Below, piece after piece: positions 52,032 to 60,227 of a stretch of 64,000 nucleotides of DNA. How positions within the stretch are numbered: the first letter of the stretch is position 1; each line of letters opens with the position of its first letter. Source of the stretch: RGIG3009 sp045653425 (GTDB lineage Bacteria; Bacillota; Clostridia; Oscillospirales; Acutalibacteraceae); NCBI GenBank assembly GCA_045653425.1, contig JAZOLU010000008.1, positions 18,968 through 82,967 of the forward strand, given 5' to 3'. Made by a program: the position numbers and the translations under genes. The notes beneath the pieces were generated by a model. That model was given only the letters and a program-made list of their open reading frames with translations. It was not told where the DNA came from and made no database searches.

Positions 52032-52511
52032 ATGAAAAAATTATTGGCAGGAATTTTGGTTTTAGCAATAGTATTTTGTTTTGCGGGATGTTCAAATGAT
52101 GAAACTAATGTTGAAAGCGATCCCATTGTACAGCAAAGTCAGACAATTGACACCTCTTCAAATGGGAATTCAATAAACAACAATACTACTCAACCAATGA
52201 ATAATGCTGTATCAACATGTGTTGAATGTGGGAGAGAATGTGAGAGTGGACACAGCTATTGTAGTTCATGTGGGTGTTGGGAAAGCGGTTGCCTTTTACC
52301 GCAGAAAGATATGTCGGTATATTGTGTTAATCATAGTTGCTTATTGTGCACTTCTGCAAGATCGTACAATTCACCCTATTGTTCACGACACAAGTGTAGC
52401 AGTTGCGAGAATGTTGTAGTTGATGGCTCTGACTATTGTGTGGCTCATAAATGCTTGATGTGTGACAGAAAAGTCTTTGGTAATTCTCAATATTGCGGAA
52501 CACACAAATAA
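52032..52511 (+). CDS. cysteine-rich lipoprotein with repeated C-x2-C / Y-C-x2-H units
   Basis: 159 residues. A lipoprotein signal (LLAGILVLAIVFCFAGC, Cys20 as the lipidation site) leads to a Ser/Asn/Gln-rich linker of about 40 residues. From residue 65 comes a metal-binding-like domain: CVECGRECESGHSYCSSCG, then three units of pattern YC-x2-H-x-C-x2-C-x(8-9)-S (for example YCSRHKCSSCENVVVDGSDY). The many Cys and His suggest zinc ribbons outside the membrane, which is unusual. I do not recognise a family. It is AT-rich compared with its surroundings. AAGGAGG ribosome site. Confidence 0.75.
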   Translation: MKKLLAGILVLAIVFCFAGCSNDETNVESDPIVQQSQTIDTSSNGNSINNNTTQPMNNAVSTCVECGRECESGHSYCSSCGCWESGCLLPQKDMSVYCVNHSCLLCTSARSYNSPYCSRHKCSSCENVVVDGSDYCVAHKCLMCDRKVFGNSQYCGTHK

Positions 52512-52532
52512 ACTTTAATCTTATCTAAATTT

Positions 52533-52586
52533 GGCATCTAATGGTTCGCAACAACCAAAAATCCTCGTACGAGTACGGGGATTTTT
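52533..52586 (+). terminator. terminator with shared upstream repeat, copy 1
   Basis: AAAAATCCTCGTA / TACGGGGATTTTT hairpin (52557-52586) preceded by GGCATCTAATGGTTCGC. A near copy follows the MFS gene at 53952-54010, so the end of each transcription unit carries the same roughly 55-base element. Confidence 0.85.
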
Positions 52587-52666
52587 ACTTTTTCACTATT
52601 ATCTCTTCTCTCTTCACTTATTCTTTAAACACTCAATTTTTTGGCAAGTAATAGTGCCGAAGTATC

Positions 52667-52695
52667 TTGAATGAGGAGATGAATTGTGATACAAT
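52667..52695 (+). promoter_or_regulatory. promoter of the MFS gene
   Basis: TTGAAT (52667-52672), 17 bases, TACAAT (52690-52695). Confidence 0.7.
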
Positions 52696-52737
52696 ACCAG
52701 TCAAGATTTTGTTAATTTAACCTTGAAGGGAATCATT

Positions 52738-53949
52738 ATGACAAAACAAAAGAATTACAAAAAAACACTGGTAGCCTGCTATCTTGGTTTTGTAACACAG
52801 GCCATAACTGCCAACTTTGCCCCACTCTTATTTTTAACGTTCAAGGATGCTTACGGAATTACCCTTGAAAAGATTGCCATGATTCCCATGGTGTTCTACT
52901 TAACGCAACTGCTCGTTGACCTTGCGGCTACCAAATTTGCCGACCAAATCGGATACCGTACCTGTGTTATGGCATCCCAAGTATTATCCGCAGTAGGTCT
53001 TGTTTCAATGACGTTCCTGCCGGAACTGTTGCCGGTGCCTTTTGTGGGCATTCTAATCTCGGTAGTGTTTTATGCCATAGGCAGCGGGCTTATTGAGGTT
53101 TTAGTAAGTCCCATTGTTGAAGCGTGTCCGTTTGAAAATAAAGATGGCGTGATGAGTCTTTTGCACTCCTTCTATTGCTGGGGAGCCATGGGTGTCATTT
53201 TAGGTTCAACACTCTTTTTTGCTGTGTTTGGCGTAGAAAATTGGAAGATACTTACTTTTATTTGGGCATTGGTGCCGCTATATAACACATTCAACTTTAT
53301 CAACTGTCCCATAGAGCGGTTGGTGGAAGACGGCCAGAGTATGGGTGTTAGCAAACTGCTGAAAACGCCGATTTTCTGGTTGATGATATTGCTTATGGTA
53401 TGTTCGGGTGCATCAGAGGCAACGATGGCTCAATGGGCATCGGCTTTCACTGAGTCGGCAATCGGCGTTTCCAAAACTGTGGGTGATTTGGCAGGACCGT
53501 GTTTGTTTGCAATGTTTATGGGTATATCCCGTATGTTGTACGGCAAATTCAGTGAGAAACTTGATTTGACCAAGGTTATGCTTATCTGCGGTGCGATGTG
53601 TGCCGGTTGTTATCTGCTGGCATCCTTATCTGCCTTACCGATTCTTGGACTTGCAGGTTGTGCGCTTTGTGGTTTGGCGGTCGGTATTATGTGGCCGGGT
53701 TCTATCAGTGTTTCTTCACAGAATTGCCCAAGAGGCGGTACGGCGATGTTCGCATTCTTAGCCTTGGCCGGAGACTTGGGTGCTACGGTAAGTCCTGCAA
53801 TGGTGGGCGGCCTTTCTGAAATGGCAGGCGGTAATCTTAAAACAGGTTTACTTGTTGCTACACTGTTTCCTATAATATTGGTTGTTGGATTAATTGTTCT
53901 AAGAAGCGTGAAAAAATATCAAATTAGCGATGAAAAAGACCAACTTTAA
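52738..53949 (+). CDS. MFS transporter
   Basis: 403 residues with about twelve hydrophobic segments. KFADQIGYRTCVMASQVLSAVG after the second helix matches the MFS motif A region, and SRMLYGKFSEKLDLTKVM its repeat in the second half. It resembles the FucP/sugar group of fungal-type MFS proteins in Clostridia, but the substrate is unclear. It neighbours a glycan enzyme, which would fit sugar transport. The ATG at 52738 follows GAAGGGAATC. Confidence 0.85.
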   Translation: MTKQKNYKKTLVACYLGFVTQAITANFAPLLFLTFKDAYGITLEKIAMIPMVFYLTQLLVDLAATKFADQIGYRTCVMASQVLSAVGLVSMTFLPELLPVPFVGILISVVFYAIGSGLIEVLVSPIVEACPFENKDGVMSLLHSFYCWGAMGVILGSTLFFAVFGVENWKILTFIWALVPLYNTFNFINCPIERLVEDGQSMGVSKLLKTPIFWLMILLMVCSGASEATMAQWASAFTESAIGVSKTVGDLAGPCLFAMFMGISRMLYGKFSEKLDLTKVMLICGAMCAGCYLLASLSALPILGLAGCALCGLAVGIMWPGSISVSSQNCPRGGTAMFAFLALAGDLGATVSPAMVGGLSEMAGGNLKTGLLVATLFPIILVVGLIVLRSVKKYQISDEKDQL

Positions 53950-53951
53950 GT

Positions 53952-54010
53952 GGCATCTAAATGGTTCGTAACGGCCAAAAATCCTCGTAGCGAAAGTTAC
54001 GAGGATTTTT
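53952..54010 (+). terminator. terminator with shared upstream repeat, copy 2
   Basis: GGCATCTAAATGGTTCGTA then the AAAAATCCTCGTA / TACGAGGATTTTT hairpin (53977-54010). Paired with the copy at 52533-52586. Confidence 0.85.
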
Positions 54011-54059
54011 ACTTGCTTTTGTTTTATAAATTTAATTGATATTTATTACCATTATATGG

Positions 54060-54206
54060 TATAATAACCTCAAACCGACGGCGGTGGAACGCCGCCGAAA
54101 TGCCTGCGGCATTTGAAAATCGGGGATTTTCGTTCGAGAACATTGTATTAAAAAACCTGCCGCACTGCGGTGCGGCAACGGCTGGCGCCGTACAAAGGCG
54201 TTCCGC
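54060..54206. repeat. cluster of short hairpins before the second branching enzyme
   Basis: Successive small inverted repeats: GGCGGTGGAACGCC, AAATGCCTGCGGCATTT, GAAAATCGGGGATTTTC, TTGCCGCACTGCGGTGCGGCAA-like (54157-54179) and GGCGTTCCGCC. The first 38 bases (54060-54097) recur with few changes at 57682-57719. No ORF. It looks like a composite of mobile palindromic elements. Confidence 0.65.
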
Positions 54207-54217
54207 CTTTTGGTTTA

Positions 54218-54226
54218 TGATATAAT
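54218..54226 (+). promoter_or_regulatory. extended -10 promoter of the GH13_8 gene
   Basis: TGA followed by TATAAT (54221-54226), 23 bases before the start. No good -35 is present, so TG-extended recognition is likely. Confidence 0.55.
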
Positions 54227-54248
54227 CATTATGAAATGGGGGATTAAC

Positions 54249-56249
54249 ATGAGTGTGTTCACAAAAAACAGAATTTTGGAAATTGACCCGTATTTAGCCC
54301 CCTTTGAAAAGGATTTGGATTTGAGAACGGAACGTTATCTCAGCAAAAGGAAAGAACTGCTGAGCGACTGTAAAAAAATAAAAAATTTCGCTAACGGTCA
54401 TAAGTATTTTGGTTTTCACCGTACCCGCACCGGCTGGGTTTACAGAGAGTGGGCACCTGCCGCCGATGCCATATATCTCACAGGCGATTTTAACAACTGG
54501 GATATTGAAAGTTGCCCTATGACCAAACTTGAAAACGGTGTTTTTGAAGTGCATCTTAGGGGTAGAAATGCACTTAAAATTGGGCAAAAGGTACAGGCGG
54601 TTGTTATCAATTCGGGGCGGATGCTACGCCGCATTCCGCTTTATGCTACTCGCGTTGTGCAGGACCCTCAAACCTATTTATGGTGTGCCGAAATTGAAGA
54701 TACCTATGAGAAATTTCCTTGGACGGATAAAAACTTTGTGCCTGAAAAGACACCGTTTATTTATGAATGTCATATAGGTATGGCGCAGGAAAAGGGCACT
54801 ATTGGTACCTATCGCGAGTTTACCGAAAACATCTTACCGAGAATTAAAGAATTGGGATACAATACCATACAAATAATGGCGATTATGGAGCATCCCTATT
54901 ACGGTTCATTTGGGTATCAGGTTTCCAACTTTTTCGCCGCCTCTTCACGTTACGGCAGCAGCCGAGAATTAAAAGAACTGATAAACGCAGCTCACGAAAT
55001 GGGTGTGGCTGTATTGCTGGATGTTGTGCATTCTCACGCGGTGAAGAATACCAACGAGGGGCTCAACGAGTTTGACGGCACAGTATACCAGTTTTTTCAC
55101 GAGGGGGAAAAGGGTAATCACCGTGCTTGGGGAACAAAGCTTTTTAATTACGCCAAGAATGAAGTGTTGCATTTTTTACTTTCCAATCTTAAATACTGGA
55201 TGGAAGTTTTCCATTTTGACGGTTTCCGTTTTGACGGAGTAACTTCCATGCTTTACCACGACCACGGTTTGGAAAGTGCATTTACCAATTATGATATGTA
55301 CTTTTCAATGAATACCGATACGGATGCCGTTACCTACTTACAGTTGGCAAATGAATTGATTCACGAAATTAACCCCCATGCCATCACCATAGCAGAGGAT
55401 ATGTCAGGTATGCCCGGGATGTGTATTCCCATACAGGATGGCGGTATTGGTTTTGATTACCGCTTATCGATGGGTGTGCCGGATTTATGGATAAAAACCA
55501 TCAAAGAATGTACCGACGATGACTGGGATATCGGCAAGCTGTGGTATGAGCTTACCTCCTGTCGCGCACAGGAAAAGAATATAGGTTACTGCGAGTCTCA
55601 CGACCAAGCGTTAGTTGGCGATAAGACTATTATGTTCAGACTTTGCGACGCGGATATGTATACCGGTATGAACAAATTCGGCGGCAACCTTGTCATAGAC
55701 AGAGGTATTGCACTTCATAAGATGATACGCCTTATTACCGCATCCTTGGCGGGAGAGGGCTATCTTAATTTTATGGGAAATGAGTTTGGTCACCCCGAGT
55801 GGATAGATTTTCCGCGCGAGGGCAACGGTTGGAGCTACCACTACTGCCGCAGACAATGGAGCTTGGTGGACAATCCCAATCTCAGATACCGAGAGTTGGG
55901 TGATTTTGATAAGGCAATGATAAAGTTATTTAAGGAAGAAAATTTGCTTGCTTTATCGGCGGAAAACCGATGGCTTCATCAGGAGGATAAAGTACTTATC
56001 TATACTAAGGGAGATACGGTGTTTATCTTCAACTTTCACCCAACGAAATCCTTTGACGGATATTTTGTGCCCGTGGGCAAAGAGGGCACCTATACGGTTG
56101 TCCTTTCCTCGGATGACGGACAGTTTGGAGGCTTCTCCCGTGTTGACACCGCCGTTCAATACCAAACCTTTACCACGCCTATCGGTTGGGTGGGTTTTCA
56201 ATGCTATCTGCCCAATAGAACCGCTATTGTTTTAAAAAAAGAAAAGTGA
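54249..56249 (+). CDS. 1,4-alpha-glucan branching enzyme, eukaryote-like GH13_8 type
   Basis: 666 residues. The N-terminus has an amphipathic leader (ILEIDPYLAPFEKDLDLRTERY) and a CBM48 domain (VYREWAPAADAIYLTGDFNNW), as in starch/glycogen branching enzymes of eukaryotes. The barrel has NTIQIMAIMEHPYYGSFGYQ, nucleophile Asp in FDGFRFDGVTSMLYHDHG, Glu in ITIAEDMSGMPG and Asp in YCESHDQALVGD. It differs clearly from the GH13_9 GlgB in the glycogen operon. Start chosen after GGGGGA at 54249. Likely gained separately; its codon use is more AT-rich than that of glgB. Confidence 0.9.
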   Translation: MSVFTKNRILEIDPYLAPFEKDLDLRTERYLSKRKELLSDCKKIKNFANGHKYFGFHRTRTGWVYREWAPAADAIYLTGDFNNWDIESCPMTKLENGVFEVHLRGRNALKIGQKVQAVVINSGRMLRRIPLYATRVVQDPQTYLWCAEIEDTYEKFPWTDKNFVPEKTPFIYECHIGMAQEKGTIGTYREFTENILPRIKELGYNTIQIMAIMEHPYYGSFGYQVSNFFAASSRYGSSRELKELINAAHEMGVAVLLDVVHSHAVKNTNEGLNEFDGTVYQFFHEGEKGNHRAWGTKLFNYAKNEVLHFLLSNLKYWMEVFHFDGFRFDGVTSMLYHDHGLESAFTNYDMYFSMNTDTDAVTYLQLANELIHEINPHAITIAEDMSGMPGMCIPIQDGGIGFDYRLSMGVPDLWIKTIKECTDDDWDIGKLWYELTSCRAQEKNIGYCESHDQALVGDKTIMFRLCDADMYTGMNKFGGNLVIDRGIALHKMIRLITASLAGEGYLNFMGNEFGHPEWIDFPREGNGWSYHYCRRQWSLVDNPNLRYRELGDFDKAMIKLFKEENLLALSAENRWLHQEDKVLIYTKGDTVFIFNFHPTKSFDGYFVPVGKEGTYTVVLSSDDGQFGGFSRVDTAVQYQTFTTPIGWVGFQCYLPNRTAIVLKKEK

Positions 56250-56272
56250 AAAACGGCAAAACATATCGAAAC

Positions 56273-56301
56273 TTGTGTTTTTTCATCGTTTATGATATGA
56301 T
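56273..56301 (+). promoter_or_regulatory. promoter of the ArsB/NhaD-like gene
   Basis: TTGTGT (56273-56278), 17 bases, TATGAT (56296-56301), TGA before the -10. Confidence 0.6.
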
Positions 56302-56337
56302 TTAGCAGAAAGATTTAGATGAGGGGTGTGGCGGTTT

Positions 56338-57612
56338 ATGATTCCTGCAATTATTCTTTTTGCGCTAACCTATGTTTTAATGTTAATTTTTAGTAAATAC
56401 CGACCGTACATAGCCATTGCATCCGGCCTGTTGTTTATCGTAAGCGGTATGCTTCCTTTGGGCGAGGTTTTTGGGTCAATTGACTTTAACGTTATTTTAA
56501 TGATTGCCGGAACCATGGGGCTGGTCTCGCTGTTTACCGAAAGCAAAATGCCCGCCCTTCTTGCTGATATGCTTATGGAAAAGGTGCCGAGTGTTAGATG
56601 GGCAGCGGTATCGCTTGCGCTCTTTGCGGGGATTATATCCGCATTTGTTGACAACGTAGCCACCGTGTTAATGGTAGCACCCATTGCTCTGGAAATCTGC
56701 AAAAAACTCAAAGTGAATCCCGTTCCGTTTATTGTTTCCATAGCGGTCTCGTCTAATTTGCAGGGCGCCGCAACGCTTGTTGGAGACACCACCGCCATTA
56801 TGCTTGGCAGTGAACTCAAAATGAGTTTTCTGGATTTCTTTGTTTTTGAAGGAAAACCCGGTATATTCTTCGCGGTAGAACTTGGCGCCGTGCTTTCGGC
56901 ATTGATATTGCTTTTCCTGTTCAGAAAAGAAAATGCGGCGATTGAAAAGGCGGAAACTCGCACAAAAGTGACCGATTATGTTCCGACATTTCTGCTGCTT
57001 TTAATGCTGGGGTTGCTCGTTTCGGTTTCCTTTATTCCGAACAAACCCGATATCACCAACGGCCTCATTTGCTGTGCTTTGTTGGTTGTGGGACTTATTT
57101 ACAACTTTATAAAGAAGAAAACTCTTTCTGCCATCGTCACGCCTCTTAAGGATGTGGATTTTGAAACCATTGGCATACTGTTCGGTCTGTTTTTGATGAT
57201 AGGGGGGCTGGAAGCTTCCGGCGTTATTGGCAAAGCAGGCGAATTGCTTGCCGGTGTGGGTGGTGACAACCCGTTCTTGCTTTACACCATTATTGTGTGG
57301 GCATCGGTTCTTCTTTCGGCGTTTATTGATAATATTCCCTATGTTGCCACTATGCTGCCCATTATTGGCGGAATGGCACCTGTTCTGGGGGCTCAGGCGT
57401 TGGTGCCGTTGTATTTCGGGCTGCTTTCCGGCGCAACGCTGGGCGGCAACTGCACGCCTATTGGCGCTTCGGCCAACATTACGGGTATCGGCATTCTTCG
57501 CAAAGAGGGTTATGAGGTCAAGAATAAAGATTTCTTTAAGATTGGCATACCCTTTACGCTGGCCGCTATTATCCCTGCCTACATTTATATTTGGCTGATT
57601 TTCGGCGTGTAA
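56338..57612 (+). CDS. SLC13/ArsB-NhaD superfamily permease
   Basis: 424 residues with about eleven hydrophobic segments in two repeats. Conserved spots are IDFNVILMIAGTMGLVSLF, AFVDNVATVLMVAPIAL with VSSNLQGAATLVGDTTAIMLG, and in the second half LLSAFIDNIPYVATMLPI with GATLGGNCTPIGASANITG: the DN-x-x-T and G-x-N-x-T-x-IG motifs of the ion transporter superfamily. Substrates may be Na+/H+, arsenite or carboxylates. GAGGGG ends 11 bases before the ATG; a GTG at 56326 is the alternative start. Confidence 0.87.
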   Translation: MIPAIILFALTYVLMLIFSKYRPYIAIASGLLFIVSGMLPLGEVFGSIDFNVILMIAGTMGLVSLFTESKMPALLADMLMEKVPSVRWAAVSLALFAGIISAFVDNVATVLMVAPIALEICKKLKVNPVPFIVSIAVSSNLQGAATLVGDTTAIMLGSELKMSFLDFFVFEGKPGIFFAVELGAVLSALILLFLFRKENAAIEKAETRTKVTDYVPTFLLLLMLGLLVSVSFIPNKPDITNGLICCALLVVGLIYNFIKKKTLSAIVTPLKDVDFETIGILFGLFLMIGGLEASGVIGKAGELLAGVGGDNPFLLYTIIVWASVLLSAFIDNIPYVATMLPIIGGMAPVLGAQALVPLYFGLLSGATLGGNCTPIGASANITGIGILRKEGYEVKNKDFFKIGIPFTLAAIIPAYIYIWLIFGV

Positions 57613-57681
57613 CCATACAAGCCGAGTGGCTCCAAGTTTACTTTGCAGGCGGATATTTTGTTAAAATTAATAGTATTGTGG

Positions 57682-57725
57682 CATAATAATCACAAACCGG
57701 CGGCGGTGAAACGTCGCCGGTTTGT
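57682..57725. repeat. hairpin repeat, related to 54060-54097
   Basis: CATAATAATCACAAACCGG and its continuation repeat the element before the GH13_8 gene. CAAACCGGCG pairs with CGCCGGTTTG around a 12-base loop. It lies 32 bases before the M20 gene. Confidence 0.7.
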
Positions 57726-57756
57726 TGATATACTAAACTTGCAGGAGCTGATGGAT

Positions 57757-59091
57757 ATGCAAGAGATTATTGCCGCGGTTGAGAAGCATAAACAACGAAT
57801 ATTGGATACCGAAAGATATATCTGGCAACACCCCGAAACGGGGTACAAGGAATACAAAACCTCTGCCTATATGGCAGAGGTTTTTGAAACACTTGGTTAT
57901 ACTCCGGTTATGGCTGAGGGGATTACGGGCTTTTATACTGTTTTGGATACCGGCAAGCCGGGGCCGGAGATTTTGATTTTAGGGGAATTGGATTCCATTA
58001 TTTGCCCCGACCATAAGGGTGCCGATGCCCAAACCGGAGCCGTTCATTCTTGCGGGCACAACGCTCAGTGCGCCGCACTTGTAGGAATTGCGGCGGCGTT
58101 AAAGGAACCGGGAATACTGGATAAGTTTTGCGGAAAAATTCGGCTTTGCGCGGTTCCCGCCGAGGAGCTTTTGGAAATTGAATACCGAAATGAATTGAAA
58201 AAGCAGGGCAGGATTAACTATTTCTGCGGGAAAACCGAATTTTTATCAAGAGGATATTTCGACGGCGTTGATATGGCTTTTATGGTTCACGCATCATCGG
58301 CTTTTGGTGTGGGTAAAGGCAACGTGGGTTGTGTGGCAAAGCAAATTATATATAAAGGGGTAGCCGCCCATGCAGGCGGATCACCTTGGGACGGGGTCAA
58401 TGCCTTATATGCGGCAAATTGCGGATTAAACGCCATCAATGCCATTCGGGAAACGTTTCAGGAGAGGGATATCATAAGGGTTCATCCCATTATTACCAAC
58501 GGCGGTTCTATGGTCAATGCCATTCCTGAGAAAACGGTTTTGGAAAGCTATGTGCGCGGTGCAACCTTGGAGGCGATTTCGAATGCAAACCGCAAAGTTA
58601 ACCGTGCTTTGTGCGGTGCGGCACTTTCTGTGGGAGCCAATGTTGAGATAATTGATAGCCCCGGCTATGCGCCGCTAATGAATAATCCCCATTTAATACA
58701 AATAGCGAAACAGGCGGCGCGAATGGCGATTCCCGAATACGACTTCCACGTGTATGAAGTGATGAGTTCCGGAAGCACGGATATGGGTGACCTTAGTTGT
58801 ATTATGCCGGTGGTACATCCGTATTCCGGTGGTGTCAAAGGCGTGGTGCACGGCAACAATTTTGAAATTGCCGACCCCATTGCCGCCTGCGTGGCAAGCG
58901 CAAAAATGCAGTTGGCAATGCTGCTTCTCCTTCTTTCTGATGATGCGAAAAAGGCAAACCAGATAATTGGTGAATTTAAGCCGTTGTTTGCGTCAAAAGA
59001 GGAGTTTTTATCCTATATGGATTCTCTTAACAACTTAGGCGACAGAATTGACTATGGTGATGAAAAGGGGATAAAAGTGAACATCCAATGA
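57757..59091 (+). CDS. M20 family amidohydrolase/peptidase
   Basis: 444 residues. RYIWQHPETGYKEYKTS at the start, ILGELDSIICPDH, the metal site GAVHSCGHNAQCAALVG, PAEELLE and the late SSGSTDMGDLS are the metal and dimer-lid motifs of the AbgB/HipO-like M20 group, which removes acyl groups from amino acids or cleaves dipeptides. The usual HDxH is HNAQ here, so one metal ligand is changed. The ATG at 57757 is 9 bases after AGGAG. It lies downstream of the permease and may act on its cargo (inference). Confidence 0.85.
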   Translation: MQEIIAAVEKHKQRILDTERYIWQHPETGYKEYKTSAYMAEVFETLGYTPVMAEGITGFYTVLDTGKPGPEILILGELDSIICPDHKGADAQTGAVHSCGHNAQCAALVGIAAALKEPGILDKFCGKIRLCAVPAEELLEIEYRNELKKQGRINYFCGKTEFLSRGYFDGVDMAFMVHASSAFGVGKGNVGCVAKQIIYKGVAAHAGGSPWDGVNALYAANCGLNAINAIRETFQERDIIRVHPIITNGGSMVNAIPEKTVLESYVRGATLEAISNANRKVNRALCGAALSVGANVEIIDSPGYAPLMNNPHLIQIAKQAARMAIPEYDFHVYEVMSSGSTDMGDLSCIMPVVHPYSGGVKGVVHGNNFEIADPIAACVASAKMQLAMLLLLLSDDAKKANQIIGEFKPLFASKEEFLSYMDSLNNLGDRIDYGDEKGIKVNIQ

Positions 59092-59121
59092 TATAATCAG
59101 CATTTAGCCGGATTTACAACA

Positions 59122-59170
59122 AAGAACCATCGGCGAGGTATACAGGAACCTTGTCGATGGTTCTTGTTTT
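59122..59170 (+). terminator. terminator after the M20 gene
   Basis: AAGAACCATCG pairs with CGATGGTTCTT with further imperfect pairing inside, followed by GTTTT. Confidence 0.82.
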
Positions 59171-59203
59171 GCATAAATGCTCGCTGCTCTTTGAAGTGCC
59201 GCC

Positions 59204-59243
59204 TTGACAATGGGATTGTTCCGTTGTATAATTTGTTATACAA
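59204..59243 (+). promoter_or_regulatory. promoter and overlapping operator of the AbrB-ABC operon
   Basis: TTGACA (59204-59209), 17 bases, TATAAT (59227-59232). A perfect inverted repeat TTGTATAA-TTTG-TTATACAA (59224-59243) covers the -10 and start region, the expected place for a repressor site, possibly for the operon's own AbrB-like protein. Confidence 0.82.
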
Positions 59244-59272
59244 ATCATACTAAACGCACAGGAGGGCTGGTT

Positions 59273-59488
59273 GTGAATAAACCGAAGGGCAAATACGCGT
59301 GGACGGTTACCGTGGGCGAAAAAGGGCAAATTGTCATTCCCAAACAAGCGCGAGACGTGTTTGGAATTCATCCGGGGGATACGTTGGTTGTTTTGGGCGA
59401 TGAAAAACGGGGGATTGCCATTCCACCCAAATCGATGCTGACAAACTTTGCCCACGCTGTTTTTGAAACAAGCGAAAATGAGGAGTAA
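59273..59488 (+). CDS. AbrB/SpoVT-type DNA-binding protein
   Basis: 71 residues. WTVTVGEKGQIVIPKQARDVFGIHPGDTLVVLGDEKRGIAI is the complete swapped-hairpin AbrB domain. The start is GTG after GGAGGG; upstream in-frame codons lie across the promoter. It is followed after 10 bases by an ABC ATPase, a common arrangement where the regulator controls the exporter. It is not a MazE-like antitoxin by context, since no toxin lies beside it. Confidence 0.88.
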   Translation: MNKPKGKYAWTVTVGEKGQIVIPKQARDVFGIHPGDTLVVLGDEKRGIAIPPKSMLTNFAHAVFETSENEE

Positions 59489-59498
59489 AAGGAACTCT

Positions 59499-60227
59499 AT
59501 GAAAGCCATAGAAATTACCAATTTAACAAAACGGTATAAGGACACCACCGCGGTGGACGGGTTGTGTCTTGAAATTGAACAGGGAGAACTGTTTTCGTTG
59601 CTGGGCATTAACGGCGCGGGGAAAACGACGACCATTAAGATGCTCTCGTGCCTTGTTAAACCCACAAGCGGCGATGCGCTCGTTTTGGGTAAGAGTATTG
59701 TGAGTGAACGGCAAGCAGTAACATCGGTTATTGGCATTTCGCCGCAAGAAACGGCCATTGCTATGGGGTTAACGGTGAAAGAAAATTTGGAATTGATGTG
59801 TGGCGTTTACGGCTTTAATGCGCAGAGCACACGCGCTAAGGTGAACGAGTTAGCGGAGCAATTGGTGCTTGGAGAGATATTATACAAAAAAGCGGGCAAG
59901 CTTTCGGGTGGCTGGCAAAGGCGGCTCAGTATTGCTATGGCACTTATTGGTGAACCGAAACTATTGTTTCTTGATGAGCCCACGCTGGGCTTGGACGTTA
60001 TTGCCCGCAGTGAGTTGTGGGACACCATTCGCTCGTTAAAGGGGAAAGTTACCATCATTCTTACCACGCACTATATGGAAGAAGCGGAAACGCTTTCCGA
60101 CCGAATCGGTATTATGAAAAGCGGCAAATTGATTTCGCTGGGTACGCCGGAGGAATTAAAGTGGCAAGCGGGCGCAGAAACGTTGGAAAATGCCTTTATA
60201 GCGTTGGTGAAGGGGGCAAGAGAATGA
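59499..60227 (+). CDS. ABC transporter ATP-binding protein
   Basis: 242 residues. Walker A is LLGINGAGKTTTIKML near residue 35-50. The signature LSGGWQRRLSIAMALIG and Walker B KLLFLDEPTLGLD follow, then the H-loop TTHYMEEAE. This is the type paired with ABC-2 exporters of drugs, lipids or peptides. AAAGGAAC precedes the ATG 59499. The stop overlaps the permease start by four bases. Confidence 0.93.
   Translation: MKAIEITNLTKRYKDTTAVDGLCLEIEQGELFSLLGINGAGKTTTIKMLSCLVKPTSGDALVLGKSIVSERQAVTSVIGISPQETAIAMGLTVKENLELMCGVYGFNAQSTRAKVNELAEQLVLGEILYKKAGKLSGGWQRRLSIAMALIGEPKLLFLDEPTLGLDVIARSELWDTIRSLKGKVTIILTTHYMEEAETLSDRIGIMKSGKLISLGTPEELKWQAGAETLENAFIALVKGARE

Noticed and set aside
59273..59488. AbrB-like protein as antitoxin for the MazF at 36.8 kb
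   Set aside because: It is 22 kb away, co-transcribed with an ABC exporter, and resembles AbrB regulators rather than MazE.
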